NCBI GenBank assembly: GCA_959602365.1
Contig: CAUGSS010000001.1
Location: forward strand, 1-64,000
DNA length: 64,000 nt
Direction of reading: 5' to 3'
Source of the DNA: an uncultured Eubacteriales bacterium
GTDB lineage: Bacteria; Bacillota; Clostridia; Oscillospirales; Oscillospiraceae
The notes beneath the pieces are model-generated. The model was not told the origin of the DNA. It did not search any database and saw only the letters and a program-made list of their open reading frames with translations. Of this stretch, positions 34,518 to 42,411 are shown piece by piece (positions within the stretch are counted from its first letter, which is position 1; each line of letters opens with the position of its first letter). A program made the translations under genes and the position numbers.

Positions 34518-35570
34518 ATGATGAAACACACGCGTAAAACCCTGCGCCGCTTCGCGGCCTCATTCCTGGCAGTCATGCTCCTGGCGGCCTTGGCCATCGT
34601 GCCGGCGTCGGCAGAGAGTTCTCCCCTGGACGTTAATGAGACTGGGAATACCATCACCTTCACTAAGGTCGTTGATATGACCGATGCTGAGGGTGCTGGC
34701 AATCCCAGTGGTAACTTTGTCTTTACTGTGACTGATGATACTGGTAACGCTGATGCTCAGATCGTTGATGAAGACAACGCCACTGATGGCGTTCAGATCG
34801 TGGCACCGCTTACCACTGGTACCTCTGTCGATGTTGACATTGCATTTAACATGACTGCTTTTACTGCTCCTGGTGTTTATACCTATACCCTGCAGGAGAC
34901 TTCTTCTTCTATCGATGGTATGGTCATTGATGACACCACGTACACTCTTTCTGTCGTTGTGGTCAATGCCAATGCGACTGATCCCGATGGGACTACTTAT
35001 AAGATCGATAGTGCTGAGATTAAAACTGCCGATGGCGGCAAAACCGATACGATTACTAACTACTATCATACCTATGACCTGACCTTGGATAAGGTCGTTA
35101 CCGGTGCGTTTGGCAACCACAATGAAGATTTCACCTTTACTGTTGTGTTCACCACCAACGATGATAACGCCACCAGCTTCCAGTGGGCCTACGCTAGTGA
35201 AACCCCCGTTTGGAATACTGAAACGTTTACGGCTGGTACTGCTACTGTGCGCTCCACCCTGTCTGATGGCGAAAGCATTATGTTCAGAGGCCTTCCTCAG
35301 GGTACTACTTACACCATTACCGAGGGCGAGAATGATTACACTACTACAGCGGCTGGTAGCGGTGTAAATGAAAACACTGGCAAAGTAGTCAGTGGTGACT
35401 TCGTAGTTGATGGTACCCATAGTGATGTTGCGGTTACTTATACCAACACTATGGGTGCCACCCCTGCCACCGGCATCATCACCACCTTCGCCCCCTATGC
35501 CCTGATGGTGGTCGTGGCCGCCGGCGCCTGCTTCTTCTTCCTGCGCCGCCGCAACGCCGCTGAGGACTGA
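34518..35570 (+). CDS. Major pilin, two Spy0128/FctA-type isopeptide domains
   Basis: 350 residues. Signal peptide 1-34 ending PASA; domain 1 about 40-180 (ITFTKVVDM...NFVFTVTDD...YTYTLQET) and domain 2 about 185-312 (LTLDKVVTGAFGNHNEDFTFTVVF...TYTNTM). Lys near the start of each domain and Asn near its end are placed for internal Lys-Asn bonds. It ends with TPATGI, a hydrophobic helix and FLRRRNAAED. Codons favour GTT, ACT and GAT far more than neighbours, a bias typical of very highly expressed genes, so it is probably the shaft subunit. AGGAAG precedes the ATG. Confidence 0.88.
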   Translation: MMKHTRKTLRRFAASFLAVMLLAALAIVPASAESSPLDVNETGNTITFTKVVDMTDAEGAGNPSGNFVFTVTDDTGNADAQIVDEDNATDGVQIVAPLTTGTSVDVDIAFNMTAFTAPGVYTYTLQETSSSIDGMVIDDTTYTLSVVVVNANATDPDGTTYKIDSAEIKTADGGKTDTITNYYHTYDLTLDKVVTGAFGNHNEDFTFTVVFTTNDDNATSFQWAYASETPVWNTETFTAGTATVRSTLSDGESIMFRGLPQGTTYTITEGENDYTTTAAGSGVNENTGKVVSGDFVVDGTHSDVAVTYTNTMGATPATGIITTFAPYALMVVVAAGACFFFLRRRNAAED

Positions 35571-35663
35571 TTGAGACCTCCCTCCCAAACGTCACTACAT
35601 AGAAAGCGCAAGGGAAACACAACCTGCGGGTGACAGCGCGTCCAACTGTCCCGCAGAACCCCG

Positions 35664-35705
35664 CCCCGGCCGGAGGCTATGAAAACCGGCCCCGGCCGGC
35701 CGGGG
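35664..35705 (+). terminator. GC hairpin between major pilin and sortase genes, possible attenuator
   Basis: CCCCGGCCGG and CCGGCCGGGG can pair around about 22 nt. There is no T-run; it may stabilise pilin mRNA or reduce sortase expression. A second repeat, CTGCGGG...CCCGCAG, lies just upstream. Confidence 0.4.
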
Positions 35706-35734
35706 AAGCACCACCCTGAAAGGAGGCACGCCAC

Positions 35735-36481
35735 TTGCATACCGCGGCCAAGCTGGCCCGCTTCGGCGACCGCCTCATCAGCCTGATCGCGGCGGGGCTG
35801 ATCATGCTGCTGCTGCTCTACGGAGGCTATTCCCTGTGGGACACCGCCATGCTGTACCGGGGGGCCTTCCTCTCCAACGACCTGCTGGAGTTCAAGCCCG
35901 CTTCCAGCGGCGACCCGGACTCCAACCCCACCCTGGAGGAGCTGCAGGCCATCAACCCGGACGTGTGCGCCTGGCTGACCATTGACGGCACCAACATCGA
36001 TTATCCCGTGGTCATCGGCGAGGACAATATGGAGTACGTCAACAAGGACATCTACGGCGAGTTCGCCCTGTCCGGGGCCATCTTCCTGGACAGCAGCAAT
36101 TCCCGGGACATCAGCGACTCCTACACCCTGGCCTACGGCCACCATATGGCCAACGGAGCCATGTTCGGCGATGTGGTGGAGTTCGTCAACACGGACTATT
36201 TCAACGACCACACCAGCGGCACGCTCTACCTGCCCGACGCCACCTACAGCATCGAGCTGTTCGCCTGCGTCCAGGTGGACGCCTATGACAGCGTGATTTA
36301 CAACCCCGCCGCCCAGGCGGGGGATGTGAGCGGGCTGCTGAACTATGTGAATGAGATCGCCGTACAGAGCCGTTACATCGGCGTACAGCCCTCGGACCAG
36401 GTCATCGGCCTGTCCACCTGCTCCGAGGCGACCACCAACGGGCGGGTGGTGCTCTTTGGACGGCTGACCCGCATGAGCTGA
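35735..36481 (+). CDS. Class B sortase
   Basis: 248 residues from a TTG at 35735, supported by AAAGGAGG 8 nt upstream. One N-terminal membrane helix (about 14-34) precedes the sortase barrel. Catalytic residues are His136 in LAYGHHM, Cys229 in LSTCS and Arg237 in NGRVVLFGRL; the helix-rich N-terminal part of the fold and the position of TC mark class B. It lies among three pilin-like genes and is the only sortase in the window, so it is the presumed pilus polymerase and perhaps the wall-anchoring enzyme. Confidence 0.92.
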   Translation: MHTAAKLARFGDRLISLIAAGLIMLLLLYGGYSLWDTAMLYRGAFLSNDLLEFKPASSGDPDSNPTLEELQAINPDVCAWLTIDGTNIDYPVVIGEDNMEYVNKDIYGEFALSGAIFLDSSNSRDISDSYTLAYGHHMANGAMFGDVVEFVNTDYFNDHTSGTLYLPDATYSIELFACVQVDAYDSVIYNPAAQAGDVSGLLNYVNEIAVQSRYIGVQPSDQVIGLSTCSEATTNGRVVLFGRLTRMS

Positions 36482-36546
36482 ATCCAGTGGGCGGCGCCGG
36501 GCGGATTCTCCCGGCAGCGGCCCACAAAAGGAGGTACCTGAGAAAG

Positions 36547-37179
36547 ATGTTTCTGACAAGACGGAAACTGACCGCGTGGCTGCTGCCGGTCCTTCTGGCG
36601 GCTGCCCTGCTGGGGCTGACGGTTCCTGCCCGGGCGGCGGACTACACCTGTACGGCCCGCATCCCGGTGGGGGTGCAGCTGAACGGGGAGGCCGATGAGC
36701 AGTTTACCGTGACCATCCAGGGCGAGGAGGGAGCTCCCATGCCGGAGCAGACCACCCTCCAGCTCTCCGGCGGAGCCGCCAGGGCCTTTGAGGGCCTGAC
36801 CTACACCGAGCCCGGCGACTACACCTATACCATTCGGCAGACCGCCGGAAGCACCCAGTACATGACCTATGATGACACGGTGTACACCGTGGTGGTCCAG
36901 GTCACCAATGCCGAGGACGGCGGCCTGACCTACCAGATCTATGCCAGCGGAGATGAGGACCCCACCAGCAAATCTGCCGCAGTGGGCTTCCTGAACACCT
37001 ATGCCCCGCCGGCGGATCCCGCGCCCGGCGGTGACGGCGGCAACACCACCGCGCCCAGGACTGGAGACAACCTGTCGCTGGCGGCGCCCGCCGGGCTGCT
37101 GGCGGGGGCGCTTGTGGCCCTGGTGCTGCTGGCGGCGCTGCGCAGGCGCCCCGGCGGAGAGGAAGGGCGCGCTCACTGA
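36547..37179 (+). CDS. Minor pilin, single Spy0128/FctA-type domain
   Basis: 210 residues from ATG 36547. Signal peptide 1-32 ending ARA; one pilin isopeptide domain (about 33-155) with IPVGVQLNG, FTVTIQG, GDYTYTIRQ and VGFLNTY, then a Pro/Gly linker and the sorting signal APRTGD, hydrophobic helix and RRRPGGEEGRAH. AAAGGAGG lies 12 nt upstream. It is last in the operon, the usual place of a basal or tip minor subunit, and a strong terminator follows. Confidence 0.85.
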   Translation: MFLTRRKLTAWLLPVLLAAALLGLTVPARAADYTCTARIPVGVQLNGEADEQFTVTIQGEEGAPMPEQTTLQLSGGAARAFEGLTYTEPGDYTYTIRQTAGSTQYMTYDDTVYTVVVQVTNAEDGGLTYQIYASGDEDPTSKSAAVGFLNTYAPPADPAPGGDGGNTTAPRTGDNLSLAAPAGLLAGALVALVLLAALRRRPGGEEGRAH

Positions 37180-37260
37180 GCTGCCCCCCGGCGGGCGATT
37201 GCCCGAACACTGATTCGCTTTTTCATTTTCTCTTTTTAATGACGCGGCAAAACGCTGTGG

Positions 37261-37294
37261 ACAAAGCCGCCGGCCGAAAGGCCGGCGGCTTTGT
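37261..37294 (+). terminator. Terminator of the pilus operon
   Basis: Perfect 15-bp arms ACAAAGCCGCCGGCC and GGCCGGCGGCTTTGT with loop GAAA. Confidence 0.9.
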
Positions 37295-37399
37295 CTGTTT
37301 CCGTGCCAGAGGTCTGGCGAAGGCCTGGAGAGATGGGTCTGGGGAGAAAAAGTCCCCCAAATGGGCCTGGCGACCGGGATGTTAACTTTGGTTGACAAA

Positions 37400-37422
37400 C
37401 TTCCAGTCCAATTTGGTGGAAG
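37400..37422. promoter_or_regulatory. Inverted repeat upstream of the XRE gene
   Basis: CTTCCA and TGGAAG are separated by 11 bp, about 15 bp before an extended -10 (TGCTATACT, 37437-37445). A possible autoregulatory operator. Confidence 0.4.
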
Positions 37423-37476
37423 CCGGGACGGGATTCTGCTATACTTTGACCCATGACATGAGAGGAGGAATTCCAT

Positions 37477-38316
37477 ATGACATTTTCCCAGCAGCTCGCC
37501 CGGCTGCGCCGAAAGCATGGCATGAGTCAGGAGCAGGTGGGGGCGGTGGCGGGGGTGTCCCGCCAGACCGTGAGCAAGTGGGAGCTGGGGGAGACCACCC
37601 CGGAGCTAGAAAAGCTGTATCTGCTCTGTGACTACTTCCAGATCTCCATGGACGAGCTGACCGGCCGGACCCCGCCTCCGGAGGAGGGCAGGACGGCGGA
37701 AGAGGGCGGCCGGACGGCTGCGGCCGGACAGGAGCCCTGGCAGAGGGACTCCGGCCCAACTCCGCCCCAGGCGGCGCCGGGCTGGTATTGGCACTGGGGC
37801 TGGCGTCCGGTCTATGAGTATCGAAGCAAGCGCACCCTGTGGGGGCTCCCGCTGGTGCATATCAACCTTGGCCCGGGCCTGCGCCGGGCCAAGGGGATCA
37901 TCGCCGTGGGCACCGTGGCCCAGGGGATTGTGGCGGTGGGGTGTGTCTCCCTGGGCGTGGTGGCCGTGGGCTGCGTCTCGGTGGGGCTGATCACGCTGGC
38001 CAGCCTGTGTGTGGGGCTGCTGCTGTCCATGGGCTGTATTGCGGTGGGCGGCATCGCCCTGGGGGGCGTCGCCGTGGGCTGGTTTGCCGTGGGGGGCGTT
38101 GCCCTGGGGGAGTACGCCATCGGAGGGTATGCCCAGGCCGCCCGGATCGCCGCCGGGGGCTTTGCCAGAGGCGCGGTGGCCATCGGAGATGAGACGGTGG
38201 GGACGGTGGAGTTCCACCACTTTGTCCCCCGGCAGGAGTTTTACCAAGCGGTGCGGGGGCAGTTCCCCCGGATCTGGCAGTGGATTGTGGACCTGTTCTA
38301 TGCCTGCCTGGGGTGA
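37477..38316 (+). CDS. XRE-family regulator with a glycine-repeat hydrophobic C-terminal half
   Basis: 279 residues. The N-terminal Cro/CI helix-turn-helix (about 4-60; MSQEQVGAVAGVSRQTVSKWELG) is followed by a Pro/Ala linker and a C-terminal part (about 130-255) of tandem short units such as AVGxVxxG and ALGGVAVGWFAVGG. These are too glycine-rich for normal helices and look like a beta-solenoid or a compact membrane insert. Similar HTH-plus-repeat proteins occur in Clostridia without known function. It lies between the pilus operon and a membrane protein gene; whether it regulates the pilus is unknown. Confidence 0.8.
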   Translation: MTFSQQLARLRRKHGMSQEQVGAVAGVSRQTVSKWELGETTPELEKLYLLCDYFQISMDELTGRTPPPEEGRTAEEGGRTAAAGQEPWQRDSGPTPPQAAPGWYWHWGWRPVYEYRSKRTLWGLPLVHINLGPGLRRAKGIIAVGTVAQGIVAVGCVSLGVVAVGCVSVGLITLASLCVGLLLSMGCIAVGGIALGGVAVGWFAVGGVALGEYAIGGYAQAARIAAGGFARGAVAIGDETVGTVEFHHFVPRQEFYQAVRGQFPRIWQWIVDLFYACLG

Positions 38317-38385
38317 CCTGGACTACCGCCGCCCGGGGCGCCGCAGGGGTAGGCGCGCGGCGGGGATCTCTTGAGGAGGGACGGC

Positions 38386-38916
38386 ATGAGTCTGAAAGCA
38401 AAGAAAGTTTTGTCCCTGTTGGCAAGTGTTATGTGCATGCTTCCCCTGTATGTGGTTTTGCATGAGGGCGGGCATGCGCTGGTCGCGGTCTTGTGCGGCG
38501 CCCGGGTGACAAGCTTCAGCGTGGCAGCGGCCAGTATGAGTTATCAGGGCGGCCGGTTTACAGCGCTCACCCTATCCCTGTTTCATGCGGCGGGCGTGCT
38601 GCTGCCGGTTTTGGCGGCGGTGGTTTATATGCTGACCTATCGGAGGCAAACGAAATCCGTGTGCTATTGCATCGTTTCCTTTATGGTCTTGCTGATGCCA
38701 ATGGGCTCCATCCTCGCCTGGGTGATTGTGCCGGTTTTATCCCTGATGGGGTCAGCGCCCCGGGATGATGACGCGGCAAAGTTTATCGACAGCTCGGGAC
38801 TGAGCCCGTGGGCCGTGCTCTTGGGGGCCGTCCTGCTGTTGGCCTGCTGCCTCTGGATCGCCTGGAAGAAAAAGATCCCTCAGAATTATTGGTCTGCACT
38901 TACGCGGGACAAATAA
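38386..38916 (+). CDS. Putative membrane zinc metallopeptidase, M50-like
   Basis: 176 residues with four to five membrane helices. Helix 2 carries HEGGHAL, the HExxH zinc motif of site-2-protease-type (M50) enzymes, placed where family members have it. A second conserved zinc Asp is not clear (candidates near DDDAAKF). AGGAGG lies 6 nt before the ATG at 38386, and the gene follows the XRE gene by 70 bp. It could cleave membrane substrates, but such small M50-like proteins are uncharacterised. Confidence 0.7.
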   Translation: MSLKAKKVLSLLASVMCMLPLYVVLHEGGHALVAVLCGARVTSFSVAAASMSYQGGRFTALTLSLFHAAGVLLPVLAAVVYMLTYRRQTKSVCYCIVSFMVLLMPMGSILAWVIVPVLSLMGSAPRDDDAAKFIDSSGLSPWAVLLGAVLLLACCLWIAWKKKIPQNYWSALTRDK

Positions 38917-38978
38917 GCCATCCCGTCCTGCGCCCGGGGCCGGTTGGCTTCAACAGGGCCTCCGCCGACAGAATAAAA

Positions 38979-39015
38979 AAAACGAGCAGCCGACCACAGT
39001 CGGCTGCTCGTTTTT
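38979..39015. terminator. Bidirectional terminator
   Basis: AACGAGCAGCCGAC pairs with GTCGGCTGCTCGTT, loop CACA, A-run before and T5 after; it lies between convergent genes. Confidence 0.92.
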
Positions 39016-39125
39016 GATCTGGACGGGACAACGCTCCGCCGCAGGCGTTCTGAATCCTGCTGCCATCGCGGAAGCCGGGAGCCGGCCGCGGATCGCCGTA
39101 TCCCGGCGGGGCAGCGGAAAGAGAC

Positions 39126-39437
39126 TCAGGATTGCTGGGGCGGCTCCTCCGCCTCGGAGGGCCGGGCGATGACCTCCCCCAGGCAGCCGTGGCCATAGTT
39201 CAGCATCCGGTTGACCCGGCTGACGGTGGCGCTGCTGGCCTTGGTGAGCTCCATGATCTCGGTGTAAACCCGTCCCTCCAGCAAAAGGGATGCCACGTCA
39301 AAGCGCTGCTCCATGGCGCTCAGTTCCGTGGCGGCGCAGAGGTCCTCAAAAAAATCGACGCACTCCTCTACTGTGCGCAGCTTCAGGATGGTCTCATACA
39401 TGGCGATGGAGCGCTCATGTTTCATGGGACGGGGCAT
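39126..39437 (-). CDS. YerC/YecD-family TrpR-like DNA-binding protein
   Basis: 103 residues, all helical, with the TrpR-like helix-turn-helix region LLLEGRVYTEIMELTKASSATVSRVNRML and the family's LRTVEECVDFFEDLCAATEL before it. YerC proteins resemble the Trp repressor dimer but lack its tryptophan-pocket residues; targets are unknown. GGGAGTG precedes the ATG at 39437. It is transcribed divergently from the GntR gene. Confidence 0.88.
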   Translation of the reverse strand: MPRPMKHERSIAMYETILKLRTVEECVDFFEDLCAATELSAMEQRFDVASLLLEGRVYTEIMELTKASSATVSRVNRMLNYGHGCLGEVIARPSEAEEPPQQS

Positions 39438-39452
39438 GCAATCACTCCCTAT

Positions 39453-39482
39453 TTTATAGTCAACTTTATTTTAACACTTCAA
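39453..39482 (-). promoter_or_regulatory. Promoter of the YerC-like gene
   Basis: On the minus strand TTGAAG, 18-nt spacer, TATAAA, about 12 nt before the start codon region. Confidence 0.5.
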
Positions 39483-39516
39483 AGTGCAGACGTAAATATT
39501 AAATTTGAAAAAAGCC

Positions 39517-39555
39517 TTGACAATTGTATTGCTTGTATTATTATATGCAATACAA
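39517..39555 (+). promoter_or_regulatory. Promoter and candidate operator of the GntR gene
   Basis: TTGACA (39517-39522) with -10 TTATAT or ATTATA at about 39540-39546. A perfect 9-bp inverted repeat TTGTATTGC (39524-39532) / GCAATACAA (39547-39555) brackets the -10, which is where a YtrA-type GntR repressor would block RNA polymerase. Confidence 0.7.
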
Positions 39556-39567
39556 AGGGGGCGGATT

Positions 39568-39948
39568 ATGGTCATTGAAATCAGAGACGGCTCCGACGTG
39601 CCCATCTATCTTCAGCTGCGCAATCAGATTGTGGCTGGGATTTCGGACGGGCGGCTGGCGCCGGGGGAACGGCTGCCCACGGTGCGGGCGCTGGCGGAGG
39701 AGCTGGGCGTCAATGTGATGACGGTCAATAAGGCATATCAGCTGCTGAAACAGGAGGGATTCCTGTGCACAGACCGGCGCAACGGCGCCCGGGTGCGGGA
39801 GCGGCCGGGCGAGGAAACCGGAGCGCTGCCCCCGGAGAGCGTGGAGCGGCTGCGGATACTGGCCGCTGAGGCCCGGGCCCGGGGGATGGACCGGGCGGAC
39901 TTTCTAGCGCTGTGCGGTCAGCTCTATGGGAAGGAGGAGCAACTATGA
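39568..39948 (+). CDS. GntR-family regulator, YtrA type
   Basis: 126 residues from ATG 39568 (AAAGGGGG upstream). The N-terminal winged helix (PIYLQLRNQIVAGISDGRLAPGERLPTVRALAEELGVNVMTVNKAYQLL) is classic GntR; the short C-terminal part places it in the YtrA subfamily, which lacks a large effector domain and controls ABC or membrane-protein operons. Its stop overlaps the start of the next membrane protein gene (ATGA). Autoregulation through the inverted repeat at its promoter is likely. Confidence 0.9.
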   Translation: MVIEIRDGSDVPIYLQLRNQIVAGISDGRLAPGERLPTVRALAEELGVNVMTVNKAYQLLKQEGFLCTDRRNGARVRERPGEETGALPPESVERLRILAAEARARGMDRADFLALCGQLYGKEEQL

Positions 39949-41330
39949 CCACATTTTTTATCATAATGGCAGCCTGCATGTACCCTGTGCTGCTGATTCT
40001 TTACGGTGTCATGCGCTATTACGGCAGACCCAGGGGCGGAGTGATGTTTGGGGCCCAGCTGCAGTTGGGGCTGGAAAAGGAGCCGGAGGTGGCGGAGATT
40101 TCCCGCCGGTTTAAGCGAGAGGTCACACTGTGGTTGCTCATCCTGGCGGTGATTCCGCTGGCGACCCTCCCCGTCCCCTATATGTCCATCAGCGTCACAT
40201 TTTGGATGGTGTGGTGTTTTGCGGCCATCTTTGCGCTCCAGGTGCCCTTTGCCCGGGCCAATCGGGCGGTGCGGGCCTGGAAGGCAGAGCACGGCTACGG
40301 GGGAGAGCGGGCGCGCCGGATCCTGGTGGAGACCCGGGAGTTGGACACTGTGCGCAGTTTCCGGTGGACTGCCTGCATTGCGCCCAGCCTGATCAGTCTG
40401 GGCGCTGCGGGTTTTGCCGCGGTGTGGGAGTTTGGCCGGCCCGACAGCCTGGCGCTGAATATCATCGCCTTTACCTTTGCCCTTATTACCCCGCTGTTTG
40501 GGGGCTGCGGCATCTGGATGGACCGACAGCGGCAAAAGGTCATCAGCAGCGACAGCCAGGTCAACCTGAACTATAACCGGGCCCGGCGGGCGCTGTGGAA
40601 AAAATACTGGCTGTTCACCCTCTGGATCAATACCGCACTGACCATAGCGTTTTGCCTGACGGTAGTGGTCAGCCTGGATCTGGGCATGCGGACCCTGCTC
40701 TGGGGGACCATCGGCTATGTGGTGCTGCTCCTGGCCGGGACCGCGGAGCTGATGCGCAGAATGGTCAAGCTGGACAGTGCTTACCAGGATAAAATGGACC
40801 TGGCGGGAACGGCGGATGACGACGATTGCTGGCTGTGGGGCATGATTTACTACAACCCGAGAGACCGCAAAACTGTGGTGGAAAAGCGGGTGGGGATGGG
40901 CACCACCATCAATATGGCCACCCCGGCGGGGAAGGTGATGGGCATTTTCCTGGCGGCGGTGCTGCTGGGAGTGCTTCTGATCTGTGTCTGGACCATCCGC
41001 CTGGAGTTTACCCCCATCCGGCTGACCATTCAGGGGAATACCCTGACGGCGGAGCAGCTGCGGGAGGACTATGCCATTCCCCTGGAGAATATTGAGGAGG
41101 TCACCCTGGTGCAGGAACTGCCCGATATGACCCGGACCAACGGCACTGCCATGGGCAACCTGAGCAAGGGGAGATACCGCATCCGGGAGACCGGCGAGAG
41201 CTGCCGGGTATTTCTGGATCCGCGCAATACGGTGTTCCTCTGTGTCCGCGCCGACGGCGTGCTCTATTACATGAGCGCCGCCACCGATCAGGAGACGCTG
41301 GCGCTCTACGCCAGCCTGACCCAGTCATAG
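39945..41330 (+). CDS. DUF1648/DUF5808-type membrane protein with PH-like C-terminal domain
   Basis: 461 residues from ATG 39945 (AAGGAGG upstream). Several membrane helix pairs (about 1-22, 60-110, 150-190, 220-265) resemble the DUF1648/SdpI-like group, with a DUF5808-like stretch at DDDDCWLWGMIYYNPRDRKTVVEKRVGMG; a last helix (about 320-345) leads to a bacterial PH-like domain (about 350-461). It is coupled to the GntR gene. Such GntR-membrane-protein pairs are thought to answer envelope stress; the function is not proven. Confidence 0.75.
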   Translation: MTTFFIIMAACMYPVLLILYGVMRYYGRPRGGVMFGAQLQLGLEKEPEVAEISRRFKREVTLWLLILAVIPLATLPVPYMSISVTFWMVWCFAAIFALQVPFARANRAVRAWKAEHGYGGERARRILVETRELDTVRSFRWTACIAPSLISLGAAGFAAVWEFGRPDSLALNIIAFTFALITPLFGGCGIWMDRQRQKVISSDSQVNLNYNRARRALWKKYWLFTLWINTALTIAFCLTVVVSLDLGMRTLLWGTIGYVVLLLAGTAELMRRMVKLDSAYQDKMDLAGTADDDDCWLWGMIYYNPRDRKTVVEKRVGMGTTINMATPAGKVMGIFLAAVLLGVLLICVWTIRLEFTPIRLTIQGNTLTAEQLREDYAIPLENIEEVTLVQELPDMTRTNGTAMGNLSKGRYRIRETGESCRVFLDPRNTVFLCVRADGVLYYMSAATDQETLALYASLTQS

Positions 41331-41764
41331 GGCAGTACGGTCAAAAAGTAAGCGGGTCAAGAGTTTGAGAGCTGGCCGGCGCTGGGGCGGGATTGAGCGT
41401 TTGGGACCGCCCGCGGGCAGCATGGCGCTCCGGCCCGGAGGGAGTCCGGGCCGGGCGGCAGGTGTTGGCGATATAGTCCTGTCTGGCTTTTCTGCGGATT
41501 GGCTGACGCCGCCGGACTGTGGCCCTCCGCTTCAGTCCGGGTTCTGACGGCTGCTGTGCCCTGCGGCCGACAGCGCCCAGGGCCGACACCCGGAGCACAG
41601 CGCCGGGCGGCGCTGTGCTTCCTGTGTTGCGCCGGGCAGAGGACCGAAACGCCGCCGGATTCGGGCTGTTCCGGCTGCAGACCGTGCGGCGGCCGGGGCA
41701 CGGACGTGATGCGCGGACCTTTTGGCCCTTTTGGGTATTTTTTCCGCCGCAGCCGTGGGAGAAC
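41331..41764. other. GC-rich gap before the CRISPR array, no gene recognised
   Basis: Several frames are open because of GC content, but none has a ribosome site or recognisable protein. It contains a perfect hairpin, AGCACAGCGCC (41594-41604) / GGCGCTGTGCT (41609-41619), without a T-run. No cas gene is present. Confidence 0.6.
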
Positions 41765-41793
41765 TTGACAGCTTGGGCGTTTTGCGCTATTAT
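41765..41793 (+). promoter_or_regulatory. Promoter in the CRISPR leader
   Basis: TTGACA, 17-nt spacer, TATTAT, ending 25 bp before the first repeat; transcription would run into the array from its conserved end. Confidence 0.8.
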
Positions 41794-41818
41794 TTTGGTG
41801 AAATCAGGCATTTTTGCT

Positions 41819-42310
41819 CTATCACCTTACCCGCACCAGGGAATTGAAACGAAACCCCGCGGGGTTTTGCGCCCTGCCGCCCCTATCACCTTACCCGCAC
41901 CAGGGAATTGAAACAATGTGGTCGCCTCCTCCCATCTGGATACGGCTCCTATCACCTTACCCGCACCAGGGAATTGAAACTGTTCCTCTACGTCGAATAT
42001 TCCGCACAAAAATCCTATCACCTTACCCGCACCAGGGAATTGAAACCTCTTCCTTAGATGACTTGGCAAGCGCTTCTGCCTATCACCTTACCCGCACCAG
42101 GGAATTGAAACGTCCTGGCAGATTTCGAACTGGATATGAGTGTTGCTATCACCTTACCCGCGCCAGGGAATTGAAACTCCCATGGTAGCCTCTAGCCGCC
42201 CATATATCCACCTATCACCTTACCGAACCAAGGAATTGAAACAAGCTGGCGCCGGGTATCCGGCGCCAGCCTTTTTTGCTATCACCGTACCCAACACGGA
42301 GAATAAAAAC
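41819..42310 (+). CRISPR. Orphan CRISPR array, 6 good and 2 decayed repeats
   Basis: 32-bp repeats start at 41819, 41883, 41949, 42015, 42080, 42146, 42212 and 42279. They begin CTATCACCTTACCCGCACCA and end ATTGAAAC, the 3' handle of type I/III arrays. The first five are identical, the sixth has one change, the seventh (31 bp) and eighth are degenerate, so the leader is on the left. Spacers are 32, 34, 34, 33, 34 and 34 bp; the seventh interval (36 bp) is a transcription terminator, not a normal spacer. No cas genes lie within the window, so interference would need genes elsewhere. Confidence 0.95.
42245..42277 (+). terminator. Terminator occupying the last 'spacer' of the CRISPR array
   Basis: Perfect 11-bp arms GCTGGCGCCGG and CCGGCGCCAGC, loop GTAT, then CTTTTTT. 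Confidence 0.88.
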
Positions 42311-42380
42311 CGGGCTTCGAAGTAGCCGGTATACGCGCCTTTTCCATTCGTTGAACAGAGACAGAAACTTCGCATCCGGC

Positions 42381-42410
42381 AAAACCGCCCCAGGACTAGG
42401 GCGGTTTTTT
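42381..42410 (+). terminator. Second terminator downstream of the CRISPR array
   Basis: Perfect 10-bp arms AAAACCGCCC and GGGCGGTTTT, then T6 overall. Confidence 0.85.
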
Positions 42411-42411
42411 C

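Noticed and set aside
41814..42188. Open frame running through the CRISPR array with repeated HLTRTRELKR
   Set aside because: The peptide repeat is just the translated DNA repeat.
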